A model generated the notes under the pieces. The model did not search any database. It saw nothing but the letters and a program-made list of their open reading frames with translations, and had not been told where the DNA came from. Below, in pieces: positions 1-9,821 of a DNA stretch of 64,000 nucleotides. The stretch is from contig NZ_JBKQOU010000018.1 of NCBI RefSeq assembly GCF_052145335.1, positions 1-64,000 on the forward strand, given 5' to 3'. Numbering within the stretch: position 1 is the stretch's first letter; each line of letters opens with the position of its first letter. Source of the stretch: Rhodoblastus sp052145335 (lineage in GTDB: Bacteria > Pseudomonadota > Alphaproteobacteria > Rhizobiales > Beijerinckiaceae). The position numbers were made by a program, and so were the translations under genes.

Positions 1-803
1 ACCCCGGCGGTGACCATGGTCGCGGCATGGATGAGCGCCGAGACCGGAGTCGGACCTTCCATCGCGTCCGGCAACCAGGTGTGCAGCAGGAACTGCGCCG
101 ACTTGCCCATCGCGCCCATGAACAGCAACAGGCAGGTCAGGGTCATGGCGTCCCAGTCGCCGCCGAACATGTGGATCGACTTGTGGGCGAGGCCGGGAGC
201 GGCGGCGAAGATGGTGTCGAAGGAAATCGAGCCGGTCAGCAGGAAGACCATGAAGATGCCGAGCGCGAAGCCGAAATCGCCGACACGGTTGACGACGAAG
301 GCCTTGATCGCGGCGGCGTTGGCCGAGGGCTTCTCGTACCAGAAGCCGATCAGCAGGTAGGAGGCGAGACCGACGCCTTCCCAGCCGAAGAACATCTGCG
401 CCAGATTGTCGGCGGTCACCAGCGACAGCATGGCGAAGGTGAACAGCGACAGATAGGCGAAGAAACGCTGCCGGGACGGGTCTTCGTGCATGTAACCGAT
501 GGAATAGAGATGCACCAGCGACGACACCGTCGTCACCACCACCAGCATCACCGCGGTCAGCGTGTCGACGCGCAGCGCCCAATCGACCCTCAGGCCGCCG
601 GAGGTCATCCAGTTGGAGAGCAGATGGACGGAGAAGGGTTCGCCGCCGAAGCCGATGCGGGCGAACACGATCCAGGAGAACAGGCAGGAGACGAACAGAA
701 GCGTCGTGGTAAGGATTTCCGACCCGCGCGCGCCGATCCAGCGGCCGTAAAGGCCGGCTACCAGGAAGCCGAGAAGGGGAAGAAAGACGATTGCGGCGAC
801 CAT
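1..803 (-). CDS. nuoL: NADH-quinone oxidoreductase subunit L, N-terminal part (runs off window)
   Basis: Membrane-arm, antiporter-like subunit of respiratory complex I that takes part in proton pumping. Only about 267 N-terminal codons are present; the reading frame stays open to base 1. It begins MVAAIVFLPLLGF and continues with several hydrophobic helices and the Nqo12-family stretch around DNLAQMFFGWEGVG, then HTWLPDAMEGPTPVSALIHA near the cut edge, a conserved proton-channel region of these proteins. It lies 5 bases downstream of nuoK in the same direction. nuoM and nuoN would be expected just beyond the left edge. Confidence 0.96.
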   Translation of the reverse strand, partial: MVAAIVFLPLLGFLVAGLYGRWIGARGSEILTTTLLFVSCLFSWIVFARIGFGGEPFSVHLLSNWMTSGGLRVDWALRVDTLTAVMLVVVTTVSSLVHLYSIGYMHEDPSRQRFFAYLSLFTFAMLSLVTADNLAQMFFGWEGVGLASYLLIGFWYEKPSANAAAIKAFVVNRVGDFGFALGIFMVFLLTGSISFDTIFAAAPGLAHKSIHMFGGDWDAMTLTCLLLFMGAMGKSAQFLLHTWLPDAMEGPTPVSALIHAATMVTAG

Positions 804-808
804 GTCGT

Positions 809-1117
809 TCAGCCCTTCATCATATTAATGTCTTCGACCGCGATCGTGCCGCGGTTACGGAAATAGGTGACCAGGATCGCCAGGCCGATCGCCGCCTCCG
901 CCGCCGCGACGGTGAGGATGAACAGGGCGAAGATCTGGCCGGTCAGGTCGTGCAATTGCGCGGAAAAGGCCACGAGATTGAGATTGACCGATAGCAGGAT
1001 CAATTCCACCGACATCAGGATAATGATGATGTTCTTGCGATTGAGAATGATGCCGGCCACGCCCAGTGTGAACAGGATGGCGGCGACGATCAGATAATGT
1101 TCGAGACCGATGACCAT
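809..1117 (-). CDS. nuoK: NADH-quinone oxidoreductase subunit K
   Basis: Small membrane subunit of complex I (102 aa, the usual size). Three hydrophobic helices are visible, with the conserved glutamates in MSVELILLSVNLN and AAAEAAIGLAI that line the proton path in this MrpC-like family. The start at MVIGLEHYL was chosen because it gives the family length; a longer upstream reading would overlap the end of nuoJ. It lies 10 bases after nuoJ and 5 bases before nuoL, so it is part of one transcript. Confidence 0.97.
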   Translation of the reverse strand: MVIGLEHYLIVAAILFTLGVAGIILNRKNIIIILMSVELILLSVNLNLVAFSAQLHDLTGQIFALFILTVAAAEAAIGLAILVTYFRNRGTIAVEDINMMKG

Positions 1118-1127
1118 GGACCGCTCC

Positions 1128-1730
1128 TCACACGCCCGCCCGAGACGGGACTTTCTTGACTTCGATGGCCGAGGCGCGGGTGCGCGCGTTCTGCGCCGCG
1201 ATCGACTGGCGGCGCACATTCGTCCGGTGATGCAGGGTCAGCACGATGGCGCCGACCATAGCGGTCAGAAGAACGAAGCCCGCCGCCTGGAACAGATAGA
1301 CATATTGCGTATAAAGCACCTCGCCGATCGCGGCGGTGTTGGAGAGATGGCCGGGCGTCGGCGTGCCCAGCACCGTCTGCGGCGCCACCGTCCAGGCGCC
1401 GACCACCAGCACCAGCTCCAAGAGCACGATCAGGCCGACCAGCATGCCGATCGGCAGATATTGCAGGAAGCCCTGTTTCAGCTCGGAGAAATCGACGTCG
1501 AGCATCATCACCACGAACAGGAACAACACCGCCACTGCGCCGACATAGACGACGACCAGGATCATCGCCAGAAATTCGGCGCCCGCGAGCAGGAAAAGGC
1601 CGGCCGCGTTGACGAAGGCGAGGATCAGGTACAACACCGAATGGACCGGATTGCGCGCCGAAATGACCATGACGGCCGAGGCGATCGTCATGATCGAAAA
1701 CAGATAGAAGAAGGCCGCGGCTAACGTCAT
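1128..1730 (-). CDS. nuoJ: NADH-quinone oxidoreductase subunit J
   Basis: Membrane subunit of complex I (200 aa) with five predicted hydrophobic helices. The family signature around EFLAMILVVVYVGAVAVLFL, which includes the pi-bulge helix of TMH3, is clear. The C-terminal tail is basic and soluble. It is separated from the upstream gene nuoI by an unusually long spacer of 170 bases that carries a strong hairpin; spacing to nuoK downstream is tight. Confidence 0.97.
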   Translation of the reverse strand: MTLAAAFFYLFSIMTIASAVMVISARNPVHSVLYLILAFVNAAGLFLLAGAEFLAMILVVVYVGAVAVLFLFVVMMLDVDFSELKQGFLQYLPIGMLVGLIVLLELVLVVGAWTVAPQTVLGTPTPGHLSNTAAIGEVLYTQYVYLFQAAGFVLLTAMVGAIVLTLHHRTNVRRQSIAAQNARTRASAIEVKKVPSRAGV

Positions 1731-1871
1731 GGTCCACCTGTGCGCCCGTCTCAGGGCCTTGATCGCTTCATTCGCCGAATTTGATCAAACGGACTGGGAT
1801 CAACCAGACTTGGCTTAATCAAGAGTCGGCCTGGGGTAAAGCCGGTTAGGATTTAAGTCTCTGTTTGCAGG

Positions 1872-1895
1872 CCCCGCATCTCGAAAGATGCGGGG
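1872..1895 (-). other. Intra-operon hairpin between nuoI and nuoJ
   Basis: A perfect 9-bp stem, CCCCGCATC and GATGCGGGG, with a 6-base loop starts 5 bases after the nuoI stop codon. There is no run of T after it on the minus strand, so it is more likely an mRNA-stabilising or attenuating hairpin than a full terminator. That role is inferred; only the palindrome is seen. Confidence 0.6.
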
Positions 1896-1900
1896 ATCAT

Positions 1901-2389
1901 TCAGCGGTAGGGCGCGTCGGCGGCGATGTTGCGAGCGATTTCGCGCTCCCAGATCGCGCCGTTGTCGAGCAGGCGCTGCTTGTCGAAAAACAGTTCCTCG
2001 CGGGTCTCGACGGCGAATTCGGAATTGGGCCCTTCGACAATCGCATCCACCGGGCAAGCCTCCTGGCAATAGCCGCAATAAATGCACTTCGTCATGTCGA
2101 TGTCGTAGCGCGTGGTTCGGCGGGTGCCGTCATTGCCGCGCGGCGCCGCCTCGATGGTGATGGCCTGCGCCGGGCAGATCGCTTCGCAGAGCTTGCAGGC
2201 GATGCAGCGCTCTTCGCCGTTGGGATAACGGCGCAGCGCGTGCTCGCCGCGAAAGCGCGGCGATTGTGGATTCTTTTCGTGCGGATAATTCAGCGTCGCC
2301 TTCGGCTTCAAGAGATAGCGAAACGACAGGAAGAACGCTCCGACAAATTCCTTGAGGAACAGCGCTTTGGCGGATTGGACGAGTTGCAT
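1901..2389 (-). CDS. nuoI: NADH-quinone oxidoreductase subunit I
   Basis: Peripheral-arm ferredoxin-like subunit holding clusters N6a and N6b, which pass electrons towards the quinone. Two 4Fe-4S motifs are visible: CIACKLCEAICP and CIYCGYCQEACP. The protein is 162 aa, the normal alphaproteobacterial length, when started at MQLVQSAKALFL. That ATG has a GAGG ribosome site about 7 bases upstream; a TTG five codons earlier is less likely. The start overlaps nothing and lies 11 bases after the nuoH stop. Confidence 0.97.
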   Translation of the reverse strand: MQLVQSAKALFLKEFVGAFFLSFRYLLKPKATLNYPHEKNPQSPRFRGEHALRRYPNGEERCIACKLCEAICPAQAITIEAAPRGNDGTRRTTRYDIDMTKCIYCGYCQEACPVDAIVEGPNSEFAVETREELFFDKQRLLDNGAIWEREIARNIAADAPYR

Positions 2390-2400
2390 TTGCGATCCTC

Positions 2401-3420
2401 TCAATGCGCGACGCCGCCCGCGAAGCCGGTGAATTCAACCAGCCCCGCGACGATGACCACGGCGACCAGCGAGATCGGCAGGAATACTTTCCAGCCCAGC
2501 CGCATCAGCTGGTCGTAGCGATAGCGCGGCACGAAAGCCTTGACCATGGCGAACAGGAAGAAGAACCAGCTCACCTTGAGGATGAACCAGATCACGCCCG
2601 GCACCCAGGTGAAGGGCGCGATATTCACCGGTGGCAGCCAGCCGCCGAAGAACAGCAGCGTCATCAGCGCGCACATGGTGACGATGGCGACATATTCGCC
2701 GAGCATGAACAGGAGGTACTGGCTGGCGGAATATTCGACCATGAAGCCGGCGACCAGTTCCGATTCGGCCTCGACCAGATCGAAGGGTGGGCGGTTGGTC
2801 TCGGCGAGGGCCGAGATGAAGAAGATCACGAACATCGGAAACAAAGGCAGCCAGTACCAGCCGAGCATGCCCCATTTGGTGTCCTGCGCCTTGACGATAT
2901 CGTTGAGGTTCAGCGAGCCGGCGCAGAGCAGCACGGTGATGATGACGAAGCCGATCGAGACTTCGTAGGACACCATCTGCGCCGCCGAGCGCAAAGCCGC
3001 CAGGAACGGATATTTCGAATTCGAGGCCCAGCCGCCCATGATGATGCCGTAAACGCCGAGCGACGAAATGGCGAAAATATAGAGCACGCCGACATTGAGA
3101 TTGGCCACCGCCCAGCCGTCGTTGACCGGGATCACAGCCCAGGCGGCGAGCGCCAGTGTCGCGGTGACCAAAGGCGCAAGCAGGAACACGCCCTTGTTGG
3201 CGCCATCGGGAATGATCGGCTCCTTGCACAGGAACTTGATCATGTCGGCGAAGCTCTGCCAGATGCCCCAGGGTCCGACGACGTTCGGTCCGCGCCGCAA
3301 TTGCACCGCCGCCCATACCTTGCGGTCGGCGAGAATGTAATAGGCGACGATCACCAGCAGGACGACGAGAATGCCTAAGCTTTTCGCCAGAATGATGAGA
3401 AGGGAGAGCAGGAGTTCCAT
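2401..3420 (-). CDS. nuoH: NADH-quinone oxidoreductase subunit H
   Basis: Membrane subunit of complex I (339 aa) that forms much of the quinone-binding chamber at the junction with the peripheral arm. It has about eight hydrophobic helices. The family motif EAESELVAGFMVEYS, with its string of conserved acidic residues, and RRGPNVVGPWG near the N-terminus are clear. It sits 13 bases after nuoG and 11 bases before nuoI, in the standard order. Confidence 0.98.
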   Translation of the reverse strand: MELLLSLLIILAKSLGILVVLLVIVAYYILADRKVWAAVQLRRGPNVVGPWGIWQSFADMIKFLCKEPIIPDGANKGVFLLAPLVTATLALAAWAVIPVNDGWAVANLNVGVLYIFAISSLGVYGIIMGGWASNSKYPFLAALRSAAQMVSYEVSIGFVIITVLLCAGSLNLNDIVKAQDTKWGMLGWYWLPLFPMFVIFFISALAETNRPPFDLVEAESELVAGFMVEYSASQYLLFMLGEYVAIVTMCALMTLLFFGGWLPPVNIAPFTWVPGVIWFILKVSWFFFLFAMVKAFVPRYRYDQLMRLGWKVFLPISLVAVVIVAGLVEFTGFAGGVAH

Positions 3421-3433
3421 TCGCTTCTTCTCC

Positions 3434-5497
3434 TCATTCCGCCGCTAGGGCGTGGGTGCGGCCCTTGGCCACGGCAGAACATTCGGCCATGACATGCGAG
3501 GCGCGCGCGATTGCGTTGGTCAGGTAGAAATCGGCGATCGGCGAAACCAGCGCGCCGTGGCCGAGTTCGCCGGCCGGAAGCGAAGCCAGGCCGGAAGCGT
3601 CAGCCGGGGCGAGAACATCGAGCTGCGCGAAATGCGGATAGGCCGAATAGAGTTTTCCGCGCAGGGCGGACAGCGAATCGAACGGCAAAGGCTGGCCGAG
3701 TGCGCCGGAAAGGGCGCGGAAAATCGCCCAGTCCTCGCGGGCGTCTCCTGGCGGAAAGGCGGCGCGGTCGGCCATCTGCACCCGGCCTTCGGTATTGACG
3801 TAAGTGCCGGACTTTTCGGTGTAAGCCGCGCCGGGCAGGATCACGTCGGCGCGATGGGCTCCGCGGTCGCCGTGCGAGCCGATATAGACGACGAAGGCGC
3901 CCGGCTCGATGCCGATTTCATCGGCGCCGACGAGGAAAACGAGGTCGAGCGCGCCGGATTTGGCCATTTGGTCGGCGTCGAGGCCGCCCTCGCCCGGGAC
4001 GAAGCCGAGATCGAGCGCGCCGACCCGCGAGGCCGCCGTGTGCAGCACCGAAAAGCCGGTCCAGTCGCCTTTCGGCGCGCCGAGCTTCGCGGCCAGCGCC
4101 AGAATGGCGGCGCCGTCCTCGCGGGCGAGACCTCCCTGCCCGACCAGGATCAGCGGACGTTCCGCCTTGGCGAGAACCTCGCCAAAGCCTTCGCCCTTGG
4201 CGACATTCGCCAGCGTGTCGGGGCCGGCGCCGAGATATGCGTAATCATAGGTCAGATCGGCCTTTTCGCCGACCACGCCGACAGGGAAGTTTCCGGCGCG
4301 CCAGCGGCGGCGGATGCGGGCGTTGAGCACCGGCGATTCCCAGCGCGGATTGGAGCCGACGATCAGCAGGGCGTCGGCCCGGTCGATGCCCTCGACGGTG
4401 GCGTTGAACAGATAGGAGGCGCGCCCAAGCGCCGGATCGAGCCTGGCGCCGTCCTGGCGCGCGTCGATGTTCTTCACGCCAAGCTCTTCGGCCAGCGACT
4501 TCGCGGCGAACAGATCTTCGACCGACGAGAGATCGCCGCCGATGAAGCCGATCCTCTCCGGCGCGGTAGCCTTGACCTTGGCGGCGACGGCGGCAAAGGC
4601 CTGCGCCCACGACGCCGGCCGCAACTTGCCGTTTTCGCGGACGAAAGGCCGGTCGAGACGCTGGGTCTTGAGACCGTCGACGATCTGTCGGCTCTTGTCG
4701 GAAATCCATTCCTCGTTCACCGCCTCGTTGAGGCGGGGCAGGATGCGGATCACTTCGCGGCCGCGCGTGTCGATGCGAATCGACGAGCCGAGCGCGTCCA
4801 TCACGTCGACGCCCGGCGTTTTGTTATATTCCCACGGACGGGCGCGGAAATTCTGCGGCTTCGGCAAAAGCGCGCCGACCGGGCAGAGGTCGGTGACATT
4901 GCCTTGCAATTCTGAGGTCATCGCCTGTTCGAGATAGGTGGTGATCTCCATGTCCTCGCCGCGCCCGATGGCGCCCATGTCGGACGTGCCGCAGATTTCG
5001 GCGGTGAAGCGGACGCAGCGCGTGCAATGGATGCAGCGGGTCATCTCGGTCTTGACCAGCGGGCCGATATATTTGTTTTCGACCGCGCGCTTGCTCTCGT
5101 GGTAGCGCGAGCGGTCTAGGCCGAAGGCCATGGCCTGGTCCTGGAGGTCGCACTCGCCGCCCTGGTCGCAGATCGGGCAATCGAGCGGATGGTTGATGAG
5201 CAGGAACTCCATCACCCCTTCGCGGGCCTTTTTCACCATCGGCGAATTGGTCAGCACCACCGGCGGCTCGCCGTTGGGACCGGGACGCAGATCCCTGACC
5301 GACATGGCGCAGGAGGCCGTCGGCTTGGGCGGGCCACCCTTCACCTCGACCAGGCACATGCGGCAATTGCCCGCGACCGACAGCCGTTCATGATAGCAGA
5401 AGCGCGGGATTTCCTTCCCCGCCTCCTCGCACGCCTGGAGCAGCGTGTACTCCGGCGGCACATCCACTTCGACGCCATCGACGATGATCTTAGACAT
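3434..5497 (-). CDS. nuoG: NADH-quinone oxidoreductase subunit G
   Basis: The largest peripheral subunit of complex I (687 aa). The N-terminal ferredoxin domain shows the 2Fe-2S motif CYHERLSVAGNCRMC, then the His/Cys motif HPLDCPICDQGGECDLQDQ (cluster N5), then CIHCTRCVRF (N4). The remainder is the inactive molybdopterin-oxidoreductase-like domain. I chose the start MSKIIVDGVEVDV by family length; an ATG three codons upstream (base 5506) is also possible. It is separated from nuoF by a 187-base hairpin-rich spacer, which is unusual for this operon. Confidence 0.97.
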   Translation of the reverse strand: MSKIIVDGVEVDVPPEYTLLQACEEAGKEIPRFCYHERLSVAGNCRMCLVEVKGGPPKPTASCAMSVRDLRPGPNGEPPVVLTNSPMVKKAREGVMEFLLINHPLDCPICDQGGECDLQDQAMAFGLDRSRYHESKRAVENKYIGPLVKTEMTRCIHCTRCVRFTAEICGTSDMGAIGRGEDMEITTYLEQAMTSELQGNVTDLCPVGALLPKPQNFRARPWEYNKTPGVDVMDALGSSIRIDTRGREVIRILPRLNEAVNEEWISDKSRQIVDGLKTQRLDRPFVRENGKLRPASWAQAFAAVAAKVKATAPERIGFIGGDLSSVEDLFAAKSLAEELGVKNIDARQDGARLDPALGRASYLFNATVEGIDRADALLIVGSNPRWESPVLNARIRRRWRAGNFPVGVVGEKADLTYDYAYLGAGPDTLANVAKGEGFGEVLAKAERPLILVGQGGLAREDGAAILALAAKLGAPKGDWTGFSVLHTAASRVGALDLGFVPGEGGLDADQMAKSGALDLVFLVGADEIGIEPGAFVVYIGSHGDRGAHRADVILPGAAYTEKSGTYVNTEGRVQMADRAAFPPGDAREDWAIFRALSGALGQPLPFDSLSALRGKLYSAYPHFAQLDVLAPADASGLASLPAGELGHGALVSPIADFYLTNAIARASHVMAECSAVAKGRTHALAAE

Positions 5498-5506
5498 GTC
5501 TCTCAT

Positions 5507-5684
5507 CCGTTTTGCCTCGCCCGCCCAAGGGGGGCGGTCGAGGCGCCCCTCGCGTCAGCCAAAGGGCGTCTTCAGACGCCCGTCTTTCGACGGGCTATTG
5601 GTCGCATTCGCTCCTAGCATCGACTTTGTCGATGCAATTACCTTTTCCTGCCTCGCCCGCCGTGGGGCGCCGAGGCGCGTATCT
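5507..5684 (-). repeat. Hairpin-rich spacer between nuoF and nuoG
   Basis: No gene is present. TGCCTCGCCCGCC occurs twice, at 5513-5525 and 5649-5661, and each copy begins a GCCTC...GAGGC hairpin. Between them are GGGCGTCT/AGACGCCC, then GCCCGTC/GACGGGC, then GCATCGAC/GTCGATGC stem-loops. Bases 5563-5598 match 50220-50255 at 32 of 36 positions, and 5601-5617 matches 48037-48053 exactly. This looks like inserted palindromic repeat DNA inside the operon; its effect on transcription is unknown. Confidence 0.65.
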
Positions 5685-6978
<1,294 letters not shown>

Positions 6979-6986
<8 letters not shown>

Positions 6987-7641
6987 CTGCGTCTCCTCGC
7001 TTGGCCGTTGGTGTGGAAAGCGGGCCGCTCTTGCCGTCCGCGCCATAGAAAGTCGTCAAGGAGGTCAGGCCGCCTTCCGGCTCGGAAGTCATGCGGCCCT
7101 TCTGCGAACCGATCTTCACCGGCCGTCCGGCGGCAAGATCGTCGAGCAGCTTGTTGAAATTATCCGCGTCGAGATCTTCATAATAATCGTCGTTGATCTG
7201 CACCATTGGCGCGTTGCAGCAGGCGCCTAGGCATTCGACTTCGAGCCAGGAGAACAGCCCGTCCGCCGTCACCTGACGCTGCGGGCCGATGCGCTCCTGG
7301 CAGACATGGATGATCTCGTCGGCGCCGCGCAGCATGCAGGGCGTGGTGCCGCACAGCTGGATGAAATATTTCCCGACCGGCGCCAGATTGAACATGGTGT
7401 AGAAAGTGGCGATTTCGAGCACGCGAATGCGCGGCATGTCGAGAATCTCGGCGACCTTCTCCATCGCCTTCTGAGGCAGCCAGTAATCATGCTGCTTCTG
7501 CGCCTGCCACAGCGCCGGAATCACGGCGGAGGCCTGGCGGCCGGGCGGATATTTGGCGATCTGCGCGTCGAGCCAGGCGCGGTTTTCCGGCGTGAACTCG
7601 AAGCTTTCGGGCTGGTTTTCGGCGAGGCGGCGGACGCTCAT
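6979..7641 (-). CDS. nuoE: NADH-quinone oxidoreductase subunit E
   Basis: Thioredoxin-like 2Fe-2S subunit (220 aa) carrying cluster N1a beside NuoF. The four cysteine ligands are visible in CGTTPCMLRGA and ECLGACCNAP. The N-terminal helical domain (ENRAWLDAQIAKYPPGRQ) is typical of the alphaproteobacterial form, and there is a C-terminal extension of about 50 residues after the cluster domain. Its ATG overlaps the stop of the small upstream ORF as ATGA. Confidence 0.97.
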
Positions 7642-7850
7642 GAGTTAGGCTTCCCGTTGGATTCGCGCGTGTCCTGATAGACGACATAAGCGGCGACGAG
7701 GATGGCGCCGATCACTATGCCGAAATCGCTTTGCGGCTGAAACAAAGGCTCGCCCCCCGATTGACGCATCAGCATCAACACGACAATTCCGGAGCCGAGG
7801 CCGGCCAGGAGAAAGGGGGCGTTCTTGCGCAGGGATTGCAGAACCGTCAA
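7638..7850 (-). CDS. Small two-helix membrane protein within the nuo operon
   Basis: A 70-aa product of unknown function lies between nuoD and nuoE. It starts at a TTG (TTGACGGTT) that overlaps the nuoD stop as TTGA, with a GGGGAGG ribosome site about 7 bases upstream. It ends at a TGA overlapping the nuoE start as ATGA, so it is coupled at both ends. Two hydrophobic stretches are visible, APFLLAGLGSGIVVLMLM and FGIVIGAILVAAYVVY, followed by a short charged tail. It is not a canonical Nuo subunit. An accessory or assembly role for complex I is inference from position only. Confidence 0.75.
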   Translation of the reverse strand: MTVLQSLRKNAPFLLAGLGSGIVVLMLMRQSGGEPLFQPQSDFGIVIGAILVAAYVVYQDTRESNGKPNS

Positions 7851-9037
7851 CGGTCGACCTCCCCGAACACGATGTCGAGCGCGCCGAGAATGGCCGAAAC
7901 GTCGGCGAGCATATGGCCGCGGCTCATGAAGTCCATAGCCTGCAGATGGGCGAAGCCCGGCGCGCGAATCTTGCACTTGTATGGCTTGTCGGTGCCGTCG
8001 GCGACGAGATAGACGCCGAACTCGCCCTTGGGCGCCTCGACCGCCGCATAGACTTCGCCAGGCGGCACGCGGAAGCCCTCGGTGAATAGTTTGAAATGAT
8101 GGATCAGCGATTCCATCGAATTTTTCATCTCGCTGCGGCGCGGCAGCGTGATCTTGTGGTTGGGCGTCAGCACCGGGCCTTCATTCGCCCGCTCGAGCAG
8201 CTTGGCCACGCATTGCCTGATGATGCGGATCGACTGGCGCATTTCCTCCATGCGCACCACCTGCCGGTCGTAGCAATCGCCGTGCTGGCCGACCGGAATG
8301 TCGAACTCCATCTCTTCGTAGCATTCATAGGGCTGGGAGCGGCGCAGATCCCAGGCGACGCCGGAGCCGCGCAACACCGGACCGGAAAAGCCCCATTTCC
8401 AGCATTCTTCCGCCGTGACGACGGCGATGTCGACATTGCGCTGCTTGAAGATGCGATTCTCGATGAACAATTCTTCGAGGTCGTCGCAGACTTTCAGGAA
8501 CGGATCGCACCAGGCGCCGATGTCCTCGATCAGTTTTGTCGGCAGGTCCCTGGCGACGCCGCCGGGCCGGAAATAATTGGCGTGCATGCGGGCGCCGGAA
8601 GCGCGCTCGTAAAACACCATCAGCTTTTCGCGCTCCTCGAAACCCCACACCGGCGGGGTCAAGGCGCCGACGTCCATCGCCTGGGTGGTGACGTTGAGGA
8701 GATGCGACAGGATACGGCCGATTTCGCAGTAAAGCACACGGATCAACTGGGCGCGGCGCGGAACCTCGACTTCCAGCAGCTTTTCGATGGCGAGGCAGAA
8801 AGCATGCTCCTGATTCATCGGCGCGCAATAGTCGAGCCGATCGAAATAGGGCGTGTTCTGCATATAGGTGCGGGATTCCATCAGCTTTTCGGTGCCGCGA
8901 TGCAGCAGTCCGATGTGCGGATCGACGCGTTCGACCACTTCGCCGTCGAGTTCCAGCACCAGCCGCAACACGCCATGCGCCGCAGGATGCTGCGGGCCGA
9001 AATTGATCGAGAAATTGCGCAGGTTCTGTTCGGACAT
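7847..9037 (-). CDS. nuoD: NADH-quinone oxidoreductase subunit D
   Basis: 49-kDa-type subunit of complex I (396 aa), related to hydrogenase large subunits, which forms the quinone pocket with NuoB. The quinone-site region appears as NFGPQHPAAHGVLRLVLEL near the N-terminus, followed by DPHIGLLHRGTEKL. It is a separate NuoD, not the NuoCD fusion of enterics. The start MSEQNLRNFSINF has a GGGCGAG site about 8 bases upstream. It lies 57 bases after nuoC. Confidence 0.98.
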   Translation of the reverse strand: MSEQNLRNFSINFGPQHPAAHGVLRLVLELDGEVVERVDPHIGLLHRGTEKLMESRTYMQNTPYFDRLDYCAPMNQEHAFCLAIEKLLEVEVPRRAQLIRVLYCEIGRILSHLLNVTTQAMDVGALTPPVWGFEEREKLMVFYERASGARMHANYFRPGGVARDLPTKLIEDIGAWCDPFLKVCDDLEELFIENRIFKQRNVDIAVVTAEECWKWGFSGPVLRGSGVAWDLRRSQPYECYEEMEFDIPVGQHGDCYDRQVVRMEEMRQSIRIIRQCVAKLLERANEGPVLTPNHKITLPRRSEMKNSMESLIHHFKLFTEGFRVPPGEVYAAVEAPKGEFGVYLVADGTDKPYKCKIRAPGFAHLQAMDFMSRGHMLADVSAILGALDIVFGEVDR

Positions 9038-9094
9038 TGGTGGCTCGCCCATCAAAATTTCAGGTCCAGATTTCTCAGGACGCTTTTTTGCGCA

Positions 9095-9751
9095 TCAACC
9101 CTGCTTGCTGGCTTTTTCGTCGCCGGGAAGCTCGTATTGCGCCGCCTCCCAGGGCGAGAGAAAATCGAAACTGCGATATTCCTGGCTGAGCTTGACCGGC
9201 TCATAGACCACCCGCTTGCGGGCGTCGTCGTAACGCACTTCGACATAGCCGGTCATCGGGAAATCCTTGCGCAGGGGATGACCGTCGAAACCGTAATCGG
9301 TCAGCATGCGGCGCAGGTCCGGATGGCCGCTGAACAGCACGCCATACATGTCATAGGCTTCGCGCTCGAACCAGTTGGCGGCCGGCCAGACCTTTTCGCA
9401 GGATTCGATCGGCTGCGCCTCGTCGGTCATGGTCTTGATGCGGATGCGCAGGTTGCCCTTGGGGTCGAGCAGGTGCACGACCAGGTCGAAGCGCTGTTCG
9501 CGCGCCGGCCAGTCGACGGCTGTCAGGTCGATGAAGCTGATGAAGCCGCAGCAATCGCGCAAGAAGGTCAGGCTGGCGATCCATTGCTCCCGCTCGACAA
9601 CGACGTTCAACTCGTCATAGGCGATGGTCGCGCTGACGACCGCTTGCTTCAGTCCGGCCTGGATCTTGTCCGACAGCGCCCGCAATTTCTCGCGCAAAGC
9701 GGCGGCGTGGTCGACCGATGCGTCCATCGCAACGTTCTCCTCGTTGGCCAT
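9095..9751 (-). CDS. nuoC: NADH-quinone oxidoreductase subunit C
   Basis: 30-kDa-type peripheral subunit of complex I (218 aa). The family signature appears as NWFEREAYDMYGVLFSGHPD followed by RRMLTDYGFDGHPLRKDFP. The start is uncertain. MANEENVAMD at 9751 has AAGG 7 bases upstream, while the internal ATG at 9727 (MDASVDHAA) has GAGGAG 9 bases upstream and would give 210 aa. Both exceed the core domain slightly. It lies between nuoB and nuoD in the usual order. Confidence 0.96.
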   Translation of the reverse strand: MANEENVAMDASVDHAAALREKLRALSDKIQAGLKQAVVSATIAYDELNVVVEREQWIASLTFLRDCCGFISFIDLTAVDWPAREQRFDLVVHLLDPKGNLRIRIKTMTDEAQPIESCEKVWPAANWFEREAYDMYGVLFSGHPDLRRMLTDYGFDGHPLRKDFPMTGYVEVRYDDARKRVVYEPVKLSQEYRSFDFLSPWEAAQYELPGDEKASKQG

Positions 9752-9821
9752 TCTCACACCTTAAGTCCAGCCCGCACTGGGCGCGAAAAGGGGCGGCGCG
9801 AAAACAATCGCGCCGGAAATC

